Part shown: one piece after another, positions 1 to 12,341 of the stretch
Position numbering within the stretch: position 1 is the stretch's first letter
Layout: each line of letters begins with the position of its first letter
Origin: Circinella minor
Lineage: Eukaryota > Mucoromycota > Mucoromycetes > Mucorales > Lichtheimiaceae
NCBI GenBank assembly: GCA_016758965.1
Contig: JAEPRB010000137.1
Location: 45,726 to 109,725, forward strand
DNA length: 64,000 nucleotides
Direction: 5' to 3'
Position numbers and translations under genes: made by a program
The notes under the pieces: model-generated
The model's input: the letters and a program-made list of their open reading frames with translations, nothing else
What the model was told of the DNA's origin: nothing
The model's database searches: none

Positions 1-1102
1 TGTGACTTTGGCATGGCTCGCGGATATTCCAAGGTATCTGCACAATTGGAAGGGATGCACATGACACATTATGTTGTGACACGTTGGTATCGTGCTCCAG
101 AGATTATGATGAGTAATAATACCTACGATAAGTCAAGTAAGTTGTCTTCTCTTCTTATTAATTCGGACATTATATTCCATTTTAAACGAAAAACTAAATA
201 AAAAAATTATTGTAGTTGATTTATGGTCTGTTGGATGTATTTTTGCTGAACTTTTGGGTCGAAAGGTATTATTTAAGGGCACGGACTATGTCGATCAATT
301 GCATAAAATAGTGGGTATTTTAGGTCTTCCGGAAGATACATCCTTTTGGGATGAAACCACTTCTCAATCTGTTATTGAATATATCAAGAATTTACGTGAT
401 GGAGATGGTCAACCACCACCTAAAGAACCTATTGACTTTTCGGCACAATTTCCAACATGTACTCCTGAAGGAATTGATCTATTAAAACAATTATTACATT
501 TGGACCCAGCAAAACGAATAACTGCGGATGAAGGATTAGAGCATCCTTTTGTGGAACAAATGCGTGATCCAGGGGAAGAAATTGATTCAGCGGAAACATT
601 CGATTTTGAAAGTTTTGAATATATTCAAGATGAACATGAATTACGACGACATATCATAGAAGAAGTGCTACGATCGAAAGGATGCAAAGAGCAATTCCGA
701 CAGTCTAGCTTACGAGTACCATCTGCTTCAAGTACAATGGATAGCTTAATGTCGACGACAGGCGATCATTATGATTCAACAGTGGTTGGTTCTGGTCCAC
801 GACGACGCTATACAGGTAGCTCTATTTCGACACCTATTTCGCAATCCGCTGCAGAAGCACATATGAATGCAGTAGCAGCGGTTCAAGAAGGCCGCGATAT
901 TGCTGTGCAGGACACAGCAACTGGGCAAGGCATGATTGTAGAATCGGATCGATTTGTGGGTGAACCGGAAGATATGGATGAAGAAGATTTCAAATTGATG
1001 GATAGTGATGACAGTATACGAGTGGAATACAGGCGCCGATTGGTCGGCCCATCCAATATGGATGTTCAAGCATTAGAACGGCATCTTAGTCGTGATTGGT
1101 GA
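1..1102 (+). CDS. Slt2/Mpk1-type MAP kinase, 3' part (5' end outside window)
   Basis: C-terminal part of a cell-wall-integrity type MAP kinase, which would phosphorylate nuclear and cytoplasmic targets after activation by a MAPKK. Exons 1-136 and 216-1102; the intron has donor GTAAGT at 137 and acceptor TTGTAG. The frame opens at the DFG motif (CDFGMARGYS), followed by the activation loop and P+1 segment VVTRWYRAPE, then DLWSVGCIFAELLGRK (the SI before it is completed by the splice). The ARGYS context and the later FKGTDYVDQL and LDPAKRITA blocks resemble Slt2 rather than Hog1 or Fus3. About 150 residues after the kinase domain are Ser/Asp-rich and not recognised. The activation-loop triplet is T-H-Y (codons 64-72), where Slt2 orthologues have TEY. 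The N-lobe and ATP site are upstream of the window, so completeness cannot be judged. Confidence 0.85.
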
Positions 1103-1338
1103 TAATGTGTCAACGGCAACTTTAAAAAATTAATCGCACGCGCATCCAACACACCCCTTAAATCTTGTCCTACGTCTGGCTCTTTATATAATTTATAAAT
1201 CCATTCCTTGCCATGCGCACTTGTTTTTTTTTTTTTTTTGTTCTTCTCTTTTATTTCACTCAGTGTCTCGTTTTTTCTTTGTCTCTCTATTTCTTGCTTG
1301 TTTTTAACTACTCTTGTTTTTTCTTTTACAATTTCATA

Positions 1339-2662
1339 ATGCAAAGTAATAAAATGCAATACGTTCGATTTGGTAATACTGGGATGAAGGTTAGATTGTC
1401 ATATATCATGAAAAAAATGTTTATTGAAATAAGTTCTTTATTTTGACGCGATAGAACATTATATTTATGTTAATTTTAGGTCTCACGCATATGTCTTGGT
1501 TGCATGTCATATGGTTCATTGAAAGCCTTGGATTGGATAAAAGATGAAAAAGAATCAATCCATTTGCTGGGGAAAGCTTATAATGCTGGTGTTAATTTTT
1601 TTGACACTGCCAATATGTATTCAAATGGAGAAAGTGAGCGCGTTCTTGGAAAGGCTATTATTCAACATAAAATGTCTCGGATCGAATCGTTGTTGCTACG
1701 AAACTTTTCTTCCCTGTCATGCCAACGGTAAATGAATTTGCTCCTTCAAAAAAGCAATTGATTGAAAACAGTTATGACGGTCGCTTTGTTAATGAATGGG
1801 GCTTATCTCGTAAGCATATTATGGATGGTATTCAAAGATGTTTGGAACGACTACAGTTAGATTATATTGATCTTTTACAAATCCATCGATTAGATCCTGT
1901 AAGCTTCATTAGTATTTACTATTATATATAAGTATGCTATATATCATTTTACAATATTAAGCATATTATATAATTTTTAATGAAAACGTTGACCATCTTT
2001 ATATTGTAGAATACAACAATGGAGGAAACTATGGAAGCACTTCATGATCTTATTAAATCGGGCAAGGTGCGATATATTGGTGCAAGCTCCATGCCAACCT
2101 GGCAATTTCAAAAGTCAAATAATGTAGCAGAAAAACATGGCTGGACTCCTTTTGTTAGTATGTCAAATTTTTACAACTTGTTGTATAGAGAAGAAGAACG
2201 GGAAATGATTCCTTATTGCGTGGATCAAAAAATTGCACAAATTCCATACTCTCCTTTGGCAATGGGTCTTCTTACTGGTGGTGGAAAACAAAGAGATACT
2301 ATTCGTAGCAAACAGACAAACGCTTTGTTTGGCGAACATATTTATAATAAAACTATTATTGAACGTGTGGATGAACTTGCGTTTAAGAAAAATGTCAAGC
2401 CTGCTCAGGTACGTATCAATTGCACATATATATCTACACTAAAACTAATGATGCTGTTATAAACATAAATATTATTGTACTTTGATAGGTATCACTAGCT
2501 TGGCTTTTTAGCAAGTCTTATGTAACGGCTCCAATTGTAGGTGTCGGCAAGGAAGAGCATCTTCAAGACGTAATTGATGCTTTGTATCTTGAACTGTCAA
2601 ACGAAGAGATTGCATATTTAGAAGAGGGCTACACATCTCTTCCTGCTCATTATTTAGCTTAG
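1339..2662 (+). CDS. Aldo-keto reductase with an apparent frameshift
   Basis: NADPH-dependent aldo/keto reductase of the fungal YPR127W/Aad-like kind, expected to be cytosolic; substrate unknown. Exons 1339-1389, 1480-1898, 2010-2408 and 2489-2662, all GT-AG. The start MQSNKMQYVRFGNTGMK is the usual first strand. NFFDTANMYSNGESE carries the catalytic Asp and Tyr of the family (D..NMY), and LDYIDLLQIHRLDP carries the HxxD-like segment. The C-terminal VSLAWLFSKSYVTAPIVG binds the cofactor. Within exon 2 the reading frame shifts by one base close to 1678-1683: the upstream frame runs to QHKMSR, while downstream homology (RIVVATKLFFPV) is in another frame. No GT-AG pair can bridge this without losing conserved residues. 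It is therefore a sequencing or assembly error or a real inactivating mutation. Elsewhere the gene is intact. Confidence 0.8.
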
Positions 2663-3624
2663 ATATACAGTACTATTGCTTTTAATCTTTATATACAAAG
2701 TCCCATCATAATAACCTGTAATAAACGTTTAAATTTGTGTTTCCAAATTACACATATTAATAAATTATTGCCTCGAGACACATCAACACATCAAATATTG
2801 TATCTTTGTTGTCCATCATAGATATATAGTCAGCTAGGTTACTTCTAACACCATTATTCTAACAGCAACAAAAGCAACATAAACAACGGACAATCGTCAC
2901 TTTGTGTTTCGATATATATTGCTTCAGCTATAAGAAATGTAGTTTAAGCAAGGTTAAACCTCGACTCTGTAATTCGAGCAACGGGGGTATAAATCAGAAT
3001 TTTTTTTCCATCTCACATCTTCTAGTAATGACTATTATATATCATTATGATTAACTTAATATACAGGGTATTCACCGAAACTTCTGTATATTGATGCCAT
3101 TTAACCAAACAGCTACACGGTGCTCTAGTTTACAAGCTACCTTTACTTTATAAAAAAAAAGATCAGACCAGCCCATGTTGATACACCTTATGTTGGCATC
3201 AATAACTCCAGTGTACGAAATACCGCTAGCAACTATCCTAGACTTCCTCATTAATCATGTTCCACTACGTACTCACTGCAATGAAGTTAGGAGTAACTAT
3301 TCTTGTAAAAAAAAAAAATTCTGCCTTATAAATAAAACAACCATCGATAAATAATAACGGTGTCATCAGTTGGATGCATAAAACCGAAAGATTTTTAATA
3401 AAATTTCTGGTAAAGCACTTTTATGAATTTTGACAAAGCGTTCACATTAATAAAAAAAAATTGTACCATAAAGTATATTTATATTAGTAAATAATGTAGA
3501 GGCTATTTTGAAGTAGAGAGTATGTAGATCACCGATAAACATATATCCTTGGAAATCATTTGTTAATTGATTTATTGTAGAATCGTTTAGTCTCTAATAA
3601 TATTAATACCGATTGGCCTTTTTA
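2663..3624. other. Intergenic, convergent 3' regions
   Basis: A 960-base AT-rich gap between the 3' ends of the aldo-keto reductase and the tubulin cofactor E gene. It holds short A runs and no convincing reading frame or RNA gene. Confidence 0.6.
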
Positions 3625-5922
3625 TTAATCCTCAACTGCTACAATTTCATCCCCTTGTTCAATACTATAGAACCTTAAATCTCGTAACTCATCATCAAGA
3701 TCCATAATCATTAGTTCTCCAGAAGGTGCATATTGTAAAAGATAGAGCCGTTGGCGGGAAGCGGGTATACGGAATAATTTTTGGATAATGTTTCGCAAGT
3801 TTCGGATCAACATGGTAGCAAGAAGGCGTTTATCAACCGTTTTAATAGGATCTTCAAGTTCGATTTTACTTTTTGTTTCCAGAGGTAAAGAAGATCGATG
3901 TGTAAGAGTGACCCCTGTATTCAATGTTTTTTGAAATTAGATTTTACAGTTCGTTTTCTTTTCTGTATCGAGTTTATGGAAAGAGAATGACTATTTTACC
4001 TATGAGTCGATTACTTAGAGTAGCTTTTTCTGATTTCGTCGATAATTCTGGTTCGCCATGAGCTATTTTTTTTATGGCATGATTAACAATTTTTAGAATT
4101 TATGATATACACATGTGATATAAATTTCAACACTGACCATCACACAATTCTTTATAGCGAGGGTGAATCTTTGAAATCTCTTCATGTGTAGATGCGTCAC
4201 GTGTACACAATTTCAAATAATATCGTTCAAGATCCATCCGCTCTCTTCCTGTCAACTTTTTAATACAATAAGCAATTAATATCTAGTTTTATTTTCAACA
4301 TTTTAATTTATTTCCCTTGATTTCTTACCGTATTTCCGTCTATTACTGTCAGTCCTTTAACTCGACCGACAACATGTGGAGCGAAATCCTCTGCATTTGT
4401 TTCTACATAAAAAATACTTGTGAATGAGTTTTTGCTAATATTTCCATATCTTTCAGATATAATCCGTAAAAAAAATTGGCATACCTTTAAATAGTGGATT
4501 TCCTTTAGATCGTAATTTTTTTAACGATGGTAATACATTTAACATATCCCAACTTGACCATTGACTTAGCAAGTTATCCTCAATTCTCAGAAAGATTAGG
4601 TTTGAGAACATTCCTTCTGAAATAGGTTCGATGTTCGGAATCTTGTTTCCATTAAGATATAAAATTTCTAAACTATATATAAATAATATAAAAATGAAAT
4701 TTTAAGTCCTCAAAGTATTTGATTTTGTTGTCAATTCTCCGTTCCTGAATTTATATATGCATATATATATATATATATATATATATTACCTTTTTAAATT
4801 CCCAAGACTTTCAATATCTTTCCATTGTCGAATATGATTATTTTCTAAATTGATCCATTTTAGTTGTTGAAATTGATCTGCTCGAAGGTTAGTTATGGAC
4901 TTTATTTGATTTTCTCCTAATTGCAAATCTTCCAATTTTGGTAATAGTGGTTCAAGTTTGATGATTTGAGACCATGTTGTCATGGTGTTGCTAAGCGCTA
5001 ACGTTTTCAGGCCGACAAACGGGGAAGCATTGTTTCGGTGTAATAATGTTGGGTTATCAGGGGGTGATTCTAACCGACAAAAACTATTAATTTAATTTTT
5101 CATTGGGTTAATAATTTATGTATTTTGAGTAACATTGTAAAAAAGAAGCTTACTTTAATCGTAGAATAGATAATGAAGGGAGCTGAGAAACAATATCAGC
5201 TAATGTATCCCAGCAACGGATTAAACTTTTTGACAGGTCCAAATCGCGAATCCCTTAAAACAATTAATTAATACATGTAAGAAACAGTTTTAATATAGAA
5301 ACATATGATATATTACTTACGAAAGTTATGTGCTATGATTTCACCCGGAATACCAGCCGATCCAACCTGTAAATTGGCTAAACCAATTACAGTCAGGCTG
5401 TTCAATTGACTTTGTTTTCGTTGAACTTTATCAAATCCAACTGTTTCCACAACAAGATTTTTATTGCCACCAAAATACACTTGTCCCAAATCTTTTTCTG
5501 AATCATTCGATGTTGTTGTATCATCTAAATATTTCTCCATCAATGTTTTTAAAAACGGTTTTGCTGTCTGTACTTTGGTTGGATGAAAACGTATAAATGA
5601 GCATGATGTTTCGTTTCCACTAGAAAATTATTATTTTTTTGTAAGGGGTTTCCGTCAGTAATAATTTACTTTTCTTCTTATCTCCTTTACTCCTATAGTT
5701 CGTTTGTTTCTTAGTTGAAGATGAGGGATTGTTAATGGGATAGTTATACCTTGACGATGTAAAATACCGCTTTCCATTATGTGAACCATCATGTTTTCCT
5801 CTTGCAGGATCGTCCCATTCAACACCTAACCATTCACCTTTACTACCATCAACAGAACCAATGAAACGAATGGTGGCGAAATCAAGGTTTACTTGAATAC
5901 GATCACCTACTGTTAAAGTCAT
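3625..5922 (-). CDS. TBCE: Tubulin-folding cofactor E (Pac2/TBCE)
   Basis: Cytosolic chaperone that binds alpha-tubulin and, with the other cofactors, assembles alpha/beta-tubulin dimers. Nine exons in transcript order: 5922-5750, 5619-5321, 5253-5154, 5083-4790, 4672-4485, 4402-4329, 4255-4138, 4062-4000 and 3914-3625. They join in frame to 532 residues, close to the human protein. An N-terminal CAP-Gly domain (about residues 5-57) contains [20 protein letters not shown] with the signature GKHDG. It is followed by [15 protein letters not shown], conserved in TBCE, and then leucine-rich repeats (about 160-360; for example [14 protein letters not shown]). The end is a ubiquitin-like fold finishing [17 protein letters not shown]. 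The intron at 4684-4789 contains an (AT)n microsatellite. All junctions were read directly as GT-AG; the identification is secure. Confidence 0.93.
4758..4787. repeat. (AT)n microsatellite in a TBCE intron
   Basis: An uninterrupted AT dinucleotide run immediately inside the donor site of the intron between exons 4 and 5 of the tubulin cofactor E gene. Confidence 0.9.
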
Positions 5923-6333
5923 TACTTTTTAAAAAAAAATTGAAGTTTTAAAAAAAGAAGTTACAAGCGGTTGTCAAAATAAAAGATATATGCAACCGAA
6001 AAAAAGCAGTATGCGTCATCAAGTAATCGAAGGAAACACAAAAAAGTATGGATAATTTTTTTTTTCAAATCTTGCATCAAAAAAGAAAGTTAAGAATGTA
6101 GTGTCTGTGCGTTATGTGTTTGTATTTTTTTTAGCACATAATACTTTTTTTTAATATTATCAATAACAAGGAAAAAAACGACGAATTATAAGAATGAAAG
6201 TTTGAAAAGATATACAAAAATATAAGAATATGGATGGGGTGGATGAAGGTTTTTTAAACGTGTAAGAAAAAAATGTGTATATGTAATAAAGGGAAAAAAA
6301 ACATGCAAATATAATATGAAAGAATATGATATT
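5923..6333. other. Intergenic: TBCE promoter side / desaturase 3' side
   Basis: Both flanking genes are on the minus strand, so this 411-base gap should hold the TBCE promoter and the 3' UTR of the upstream desaturase. It is rich in poly(A)/poly(T) tracts. I see no specific motif. Confidence 0.5.
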
Positions 6334-7966
6334 CTACTTTTTGAAAAAGACGACATCACCATCATCTTCAACAAAACGGCATTCCTTCCATGATTGCCAC
6401 AAAGCAACAGCAATAGGAGTCATATCAGATTGGTAATGCTTACCCAATGCTTTTTTGATATAATGAGTAGCTTCTACAGCATGATAGTGAGGCATGGTGG
6501 AGAAAAAGTGATGAGCTAATAAAAAAAATAAAGTTATTAAAATTATCCTATTTTGAGGTATTCCCCCCTATTCCTCTCTCCTTTTTTCTCCTTCTGGATG
6601 TTGTACTTACCAACATGCGAGTCCGAAATATGATGATGGAAGTAATCAAGGATACCAAATGAACGGTCTACGGTCAAAGCGGCGCCACGTTGGAAATTCC
6701 ATACGTTTTCTCTATAATGAGGAAGATAAGGGGCTATAAATACAATTAGGTTGATTAATATACGAGTTAAATTTTGCTCCTGGATGATCTAACTGAATCT
6801 ATGTGTATATATGTACCAGTATGTTGCAAATAAGTGATCAAGACGAGCCAGAAGTTAACGAAAAAGTATGGGAGGACATAGAACTTAATGACAGTCAATG
6901 AACCAAAGGTTTGACCAAGATAAGTCAAAACGGCGATAGTGGCCGAGACACCAGCAGTCGATTGCATAACATCCCAGAACTCGTAGTCTTTGAAAATAGC
7001 ACAGTAAGGGTTAAAGTGAGAAGCCCAACCAGGATATTTTTGACCTGCAATATTGGTCAACAAATACATAGGCCAGCCAAAGCCAAACATGACAAACATG
7101 CCCCAAAGCATGGCAATAGGTGATTCCTCAAGTGCACTGTGAGGTCCATCTCCTTCAGGATCAAGATCCCGGCTTGGTAAACCCATTTGTGAACGTGTTG
7201 CTGGAAGGAAGACCTAATTTTCAAAAAACCAAAAAAAAATACTAGGGTTATTTACTTGAGCTCCCCAAAAAACTCAAACCACCCAAAAAAAATTTTTAGC
7301 GTTACCTGATCCTTCTGCATATGGCCAGTAGCTTTATGATGGCGGGAATGAGAAATTCTCCAGGAGTGATAAGGAACTAATAAGATAGAATGCAATACCA
7401 TACCAACACCATTATTGATGGCCTATTTTTTTAGAAAAAAAATAGAGAATAAGAAAAAGATAGTCACCATGTTACTATTGTATCTGTGTATTTGTTTTCC
7501 CTCTTTATGTCACTATGACACTCATAATTGTATTATGTCGAAAAAATCTTGATCTCGTAAAAAGATAAATTTAAAAACAAGTAGTTTAAACCCCTTCTAA
7601 TTATACTTGTATACATACCTTGGATGGACTGAAAGCTTGATGGCCACATTCATGACCAATAACCCAAACACCGGTACCAACAATACCTTGGGCAATCCAA
7701 TATAATGGCCAAAGGATAACACGAGCGGTGGATGAAGGAATAGTATCAATGTAGGTAGCAGCATAAGCTAAGACGGCGATAATAAATAAATCATGGAATA
7801 CATAGGTGAAAGAACGGAAAGTATCTCGACGAAAACAATGGGCTGGAATAGCATCCCGGATTTCTTTGATAGTGAAGTCAGGGATTTCCCAACCCCGCTC
7901 AATAGCTTCATCAATCACTGGTTGTGCTTGAGGCTGTTCCTTCTTATTATCGTCGGCTACCGTCAT
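6334..7966 (-). CDS. Delta-12 (oleate) fatty-acid desaturase, copy 1
   Basis: Endoplasmic-reticulum membrane di-iron desaturase expected to convert oleate to linoleate on phospholipids. Exons in transcript order: 7966-7619, 7422-7306, 7213-6817, 6733-6611 and 6515-6334, giving 388 residues, the usual length. The three histidine boxes are HECGHQAFS (about residue 105), [10 protein letters not shown] (about 141) and HVAHHFFST (about 331). The start [10 protein letters not shown] is followed by the [28 protein letters not shown] block typical of fungal FAD2. Hydrophobic stretches between the boxes are the membrane spans. The protein ends GDVVFFKK, and the terminal lysines could act in ER retention. 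A close paralogue lies at 12342-13735. The first two introns are at the same positions in both; introns 3 and 4 are present only here. Regiospecificity is inferred from family resemblance only. Confidence 0.93.
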
Positions 7967-8259
7967 GACCCTCCAAAATTAATAATAAAAAGAAAAGGGA
8001 GAGAAAAAAGTGGAAGAAGAAAAAAGAGAGGTTTTTGCTTTATTTTGAAGAAAAAGGGGAAATAACTAATAAGTGGAGGCGGAGACATATAAAAAAAAAT
8101 ATGATGCCACCGAACCACTCTTTTTCAGAAAAAAAAAATATTAAAACTACGATTTGCCACCGATAATAAAAAGAATGGTTCCCCCCAAAAGCTGTTGAAG
8201 AGAACGATCTGTTCCAAACAAAGAAACAATTTGGTTTTTCTTTCACATGTGTGTGGTAC

Positions 8260-9163
8260 TTAGCGCTTCCTTCGTCGATTGGTTGTTGCTGTATTTGCTT
8301 TTGATGAAGTGGATTTCTTTCGGCTATCCTTTTTAGTTCCTCTCGCTGATCTTCTTGAACTCGGTTTGCCTATCATCCGTAAGCAATTATAACATTGTTT
8401 AATCCACATGCAGTCTGATATGATGAATATTTTTTTTTTCATTTCACACACACATAAAAAAAGGGGTAAACCATAACAAACAAATCACAAATCCATATCA
8501 TTGACTACAAACTTCATATACTTTACCTTCTTCCGGTTCTGGTGTCGGGGTTGGACTCATAGATGACACAGGAGACGGTTCCCTTTTGATTGCGGTTCGT
8601 GCCTTCTTCGCAGGTGAGGGTGATGATGAGGGTGATGATTCTTCATCTTGTCGATGCTCTGATATTAATTGTTCATATTCATCCAATGGTAAACTAAACT
8701 CATGCATTGATGTATCATCCTCTTCTTCATCTTCATCTTCTTCATCCTCCTTATCCTTTATTCATTTTAATATTTGTTTAAGCTTTCGGGTTACACTTGA
8801 AAAATAATAATAGGAAAAAAAAATGCTATAGATTTACCAGTTCTTCAAGCCCGTCCATACTGTAATAATCACTTAATCGATCACGAATCTCTTGTAATGA
8901 ATAATGAGTTGGACTTTTTTCATTAAATTGTCGTTGAATACTAATTATTCGAAAATGTTTATGAATCCCTATATTTATTATTAATATAAAATTTATTTAG
9001 TTTTTTATGTTTTCTTACTTTCAATCAGTCTTATAAATACATGTATAGAATAAATAAAGATCGCATAATTACCAACAGGTTTGCAACGAGCAACTGCATT
9101 TAATAATGTTAATTCTAGATTGACATCCCACTCTCTGGGACTAGAAATGTCATCATACTCCAT
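8260..9163 (-). CDS. EAF7: Eaf7/MRGBP subunit of the NuA4 histone acetyltransferase
   Basis: Chromatin protein of the Eaf7/MRGBP (CT20) family, which joins Eaf3/MRG15 in the nuclear NuA4/TIP60 acetyltransferase. Exons in transcript order: 9163-9073, 8968-8838, 8755-8527 and 8369-8260, joining in frame to 186 residues. The N-terminal half contains the family signature ELTLLNAVARCKPVGIHKHF followed by RIISIQRQF and the IRDRLSDYYSMDGLEEL helix (about residues 15-74). The middle is a run of Asp/Glu followed by a Ser/Pro-rich linker. The tail is Lys/Arg-rich (NRRRKR at the end), fitting nuclear localisation. It lies between the two desaturase genes on the same strand, with no functional link apparent. 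Confidence 0.88.
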
Positions 9164-12100
9164 ATTTGTTTTAGTTACAAATACAATTACGTGGTTTTTT
9201 TTATTACAAGGAAAAAAAAAGAATGTCTAGTTATGATAAGATATGAAGGAGAAAGAAACTTCAAAAAAAAAAGACCTGCATTAACATAAAAAGCTCAGTC
9301 TTAATGAAATACTAACTTGATAGTATCCAGTTGATTTCGCACTTGTCACGAAAAAAAATAACATTATTATACTGTTGATACATTACCAGAAGTCAAAATC
9401 TATATATGACTTAAAAACATTATAGTAGTGTAGAATAGCAATTGTATAACTTGAATATATGTATATCACGTTTAATTATCACAATCAGACAATTTTGCTA
9501 TTATAGATATATTAATCGATGGAACGGGACTTTTATTATAATTATATGACATGAGGTTATCATTTTCCTGTAGTATAAATATTTTAAAAATAAAATAAAC
9601 TAGACTATGTCATATGAACGCACATGCATAATAGGTACTTGTCATTATCACCAACTTGTATATATGACACATTATTTTATCTATAACCATAATAGGTTGG
9701 CGATTGCATGATATATAGCTGTTTATACGTTTAACACCAACTTTGTACATATTTCAAAACATTACGATTCTAAACAAATAATTAGAAATGACAAGATGAT
9801 ATCGTTGATAAAATGATATTAAATATATTTATTTTAAATAGACAAACTCCATCATTGTATATATAAAGAATGAAAAAGTACCCTACGTTTTCATTATTGA
9901 TGATTGTTACATCCTATAAATCATCCTTTAATTTCCATAACATCAGAAAAGCTTACTATATATACAAATTTGACTTATATGATTAAATGTACGTTGGTAC
10001 TATGTAGTTAGCATATACGTGCAAAAAAAGTGAATAAAATGATTAAGAAAGCAACTAAATATTATACATACAGTTCACCAAATAAGTTAAATGGGGTAGT
10101 TTGTAGCTGGGGCTTGTCTTTCATCAATGATGAATCATCATCGCATTTAACCTTACTTATACCCATTTTCATGGAAGTTGTTGTGAGCAACTGTAAATCG
10201 TTTTGAAGAACGACAATCAACAAGATTGCTTCACGTTTATTATAGGATTATTTCTCCTGTTTTTACTTATATTTTTTGAACATGTACGTATTAGCAACTT
10301 TTATAAAAAAAAATATAGTTTTCACCATTGTCAGTAGGAAGCAAGAGTTAGTTACTGGGAGTGTGAAAATAAAATGGTAATACCTATTGATGCAAGTTTC
10401 TTTCTTTTCTTTTGTTTATATCACAGACTAAATTCTAGTGTGTATTTTGAGTGATGGTGGATTATTATTTTTATTTTGTTTATACATCCCAATTTGGTAC
10501 ATTTTAGTCCTTATACCTTCCTACTTTATTCAATGAGAAATTTACTGTTCTGACTTTTACATCGGGTGAACTTTTTGACTAATAAAAATCCCATTGAGGA
10601 ACTCGTCAATACATAGAAATGCTTTGTTTTCTCCCTTATACGTAATGCTCAAACATATTTAATTCCATTTCAGCAGAGAAATTTATTATTCAGATATGAA
10701 GTGATTATCTATTACTATAATTTAGGCTTTTAATGGGAACAGTAAGGAAGAAAAGCCATCTTCAACAAACTATTTATTCTCTCTATGCTTGTAACAAAGC
10801 TATAAAAATGGAAAACAAGGGCTGTATGGAAATCCTTTCTTGATCCTTATATTTGATTAGTCTGCCGTTATAAATAAATTGTGAGAGCACCATTGATGAA
10901 TTGCGCGAACCAATCAAAATATTAAAGTCAGTCTTCTAATTGAAACACGAGATAACAATATGTTTGAAATTGAACTCTAATATATCCATATAATAATGGT
11001 TGCTGATGAATACAAAATGCAAGTTTTTTTTTTATTTTTGAATGATTGAAGTGGAAAGCAAATGTGTTTGTATATAAAAATTATGTTTAACTTATAGAAA
11101 AGAACATGATGAGGCATCGGGAGTAAATTTGTTGGCTATTGATTATTTGGGTTTTGAAGGGCCACTGCTTTGAATTATTACTTATAATATCGGGCTAAAG
11201 TATTGTCTTTCTTGAGTAGTATATATTATGGGTCACAAATAACCTTAACACCAACCTATCTGCCAGATTGATTATATATTTTGACATAGTTATATACATT
11301 GTTGTAATATCGAATTTGTTGAAGTACTCGAGTATCGGATGCATATGTAGTAGACTTATACATTCAGCTCATCGTGTGAAAATCCTAACTATGTCATATA
11401 TTTGAATCAAGAGATTATAAAATTATGCAAAATACTTTTATTTGACCTCAGAGTATTTATCCTCTTTTTTAAAAAAAGCACCGGATTATCTATATCTTTG
11501 ACATCTTTAATGAAGACAGTATCTTGGATGATAAGATTTCTTCATGTAATATCTTCCCTGCACATTTCATATTTCAGATTAGTAGTCTTTTATGTAAAAT
11601 TTTGTACAAGAATATTATAAAGAGTACATTACGTACAAAGTAGTGGTCTTTTTTTTAGCTATTATTTACATTATGTATAGTATATTGATTGGAAACGGTC
11701 TCTGCTTGATATTGGGTTATATACACTAATTATTTATCAACGGTTCTGGTGAGAGGTTTACAGATAACAGTTAGTTTTTTTAATACGTATCATATATTGG
11801 GTAAAAGCAGTGCGTATTCAAGTATGTAACGTTCTATGTGCAGTTGCTACGCTATATGATATTATGCTATGCATTATTCTTATTATTGCGTATCTGTTTG
11901 ATATCCTTTGTAATGTACACCCTGCCAATTCGTAGTAGCACATAAAATACAATAAGCTAATAAGAGGCTGGGTAAAACGCTTATATCCTTTTTCTTACTA
12001 GTTGCTATAATATTATACTAAATATGGTTTGAAGGTACAATTGTTCAACTTTACTATGAAAAAACGTTATGATAGTCTATATTTCTTGTTATTAGGAACA

Positions 12101-12341
12101 ACCAAAAAAATGGTTGAATGCTTTTAATTTTTTAAATAATCAAAAATAATACTAGGTAGTGCTACAGTAAAGAGTTAATAAATAAAAAAAACGCAAGGGA
12201 GATCAAGAGGAGCGAGGAATAGTAATAGTGTGAAAAACGTACATTTACACACACCAAAAAAAAATAGAGTTAACTCTAAATGAAGGGGAGAAACTATGAT
12301 TCTTTTCCACTTTGGTTATTACAAAAGGAGAATATTTTTTT
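9164..12341. other. 3.2-kb gene-free AT-rich region
   Basis: No reading frame with homology that I recognise, no RNA gene and no clear terminal repeats between the Eaf7 start and the end of desaturase copy 2. The longest open frame (11402-11620) has no codon or domain support. The Eaf7 promoter must lie at its left edge. Confidence 0.55.

Noticed and set aside
776..1069. Minus-strand open frame inside the MAP kinase
   Set aside because: Antisense shadow of a clearly coding exon, with no start context or domain.
1670..1760. Short intron explaining the aldo-keto reductase frame change
   Set aside because: The only GT...AG pair available would remove the conserved IVVATKLFFPV strand; a single-base indel is simpler.
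2920..3000. Possible tRNA-like stretch (TTAAACCTCGA...ATTCGAG)
   Set aside because: The T-arm-like GTTCGA consensus and a matching acceptor stem are not present; no cloverleaf can be drawn.
11402..11620. 72-codon open frame in the gene-free block
   Set aside because: Composition matches AT-rich non-coding DNA, with no splice partners and no recognisable motif.
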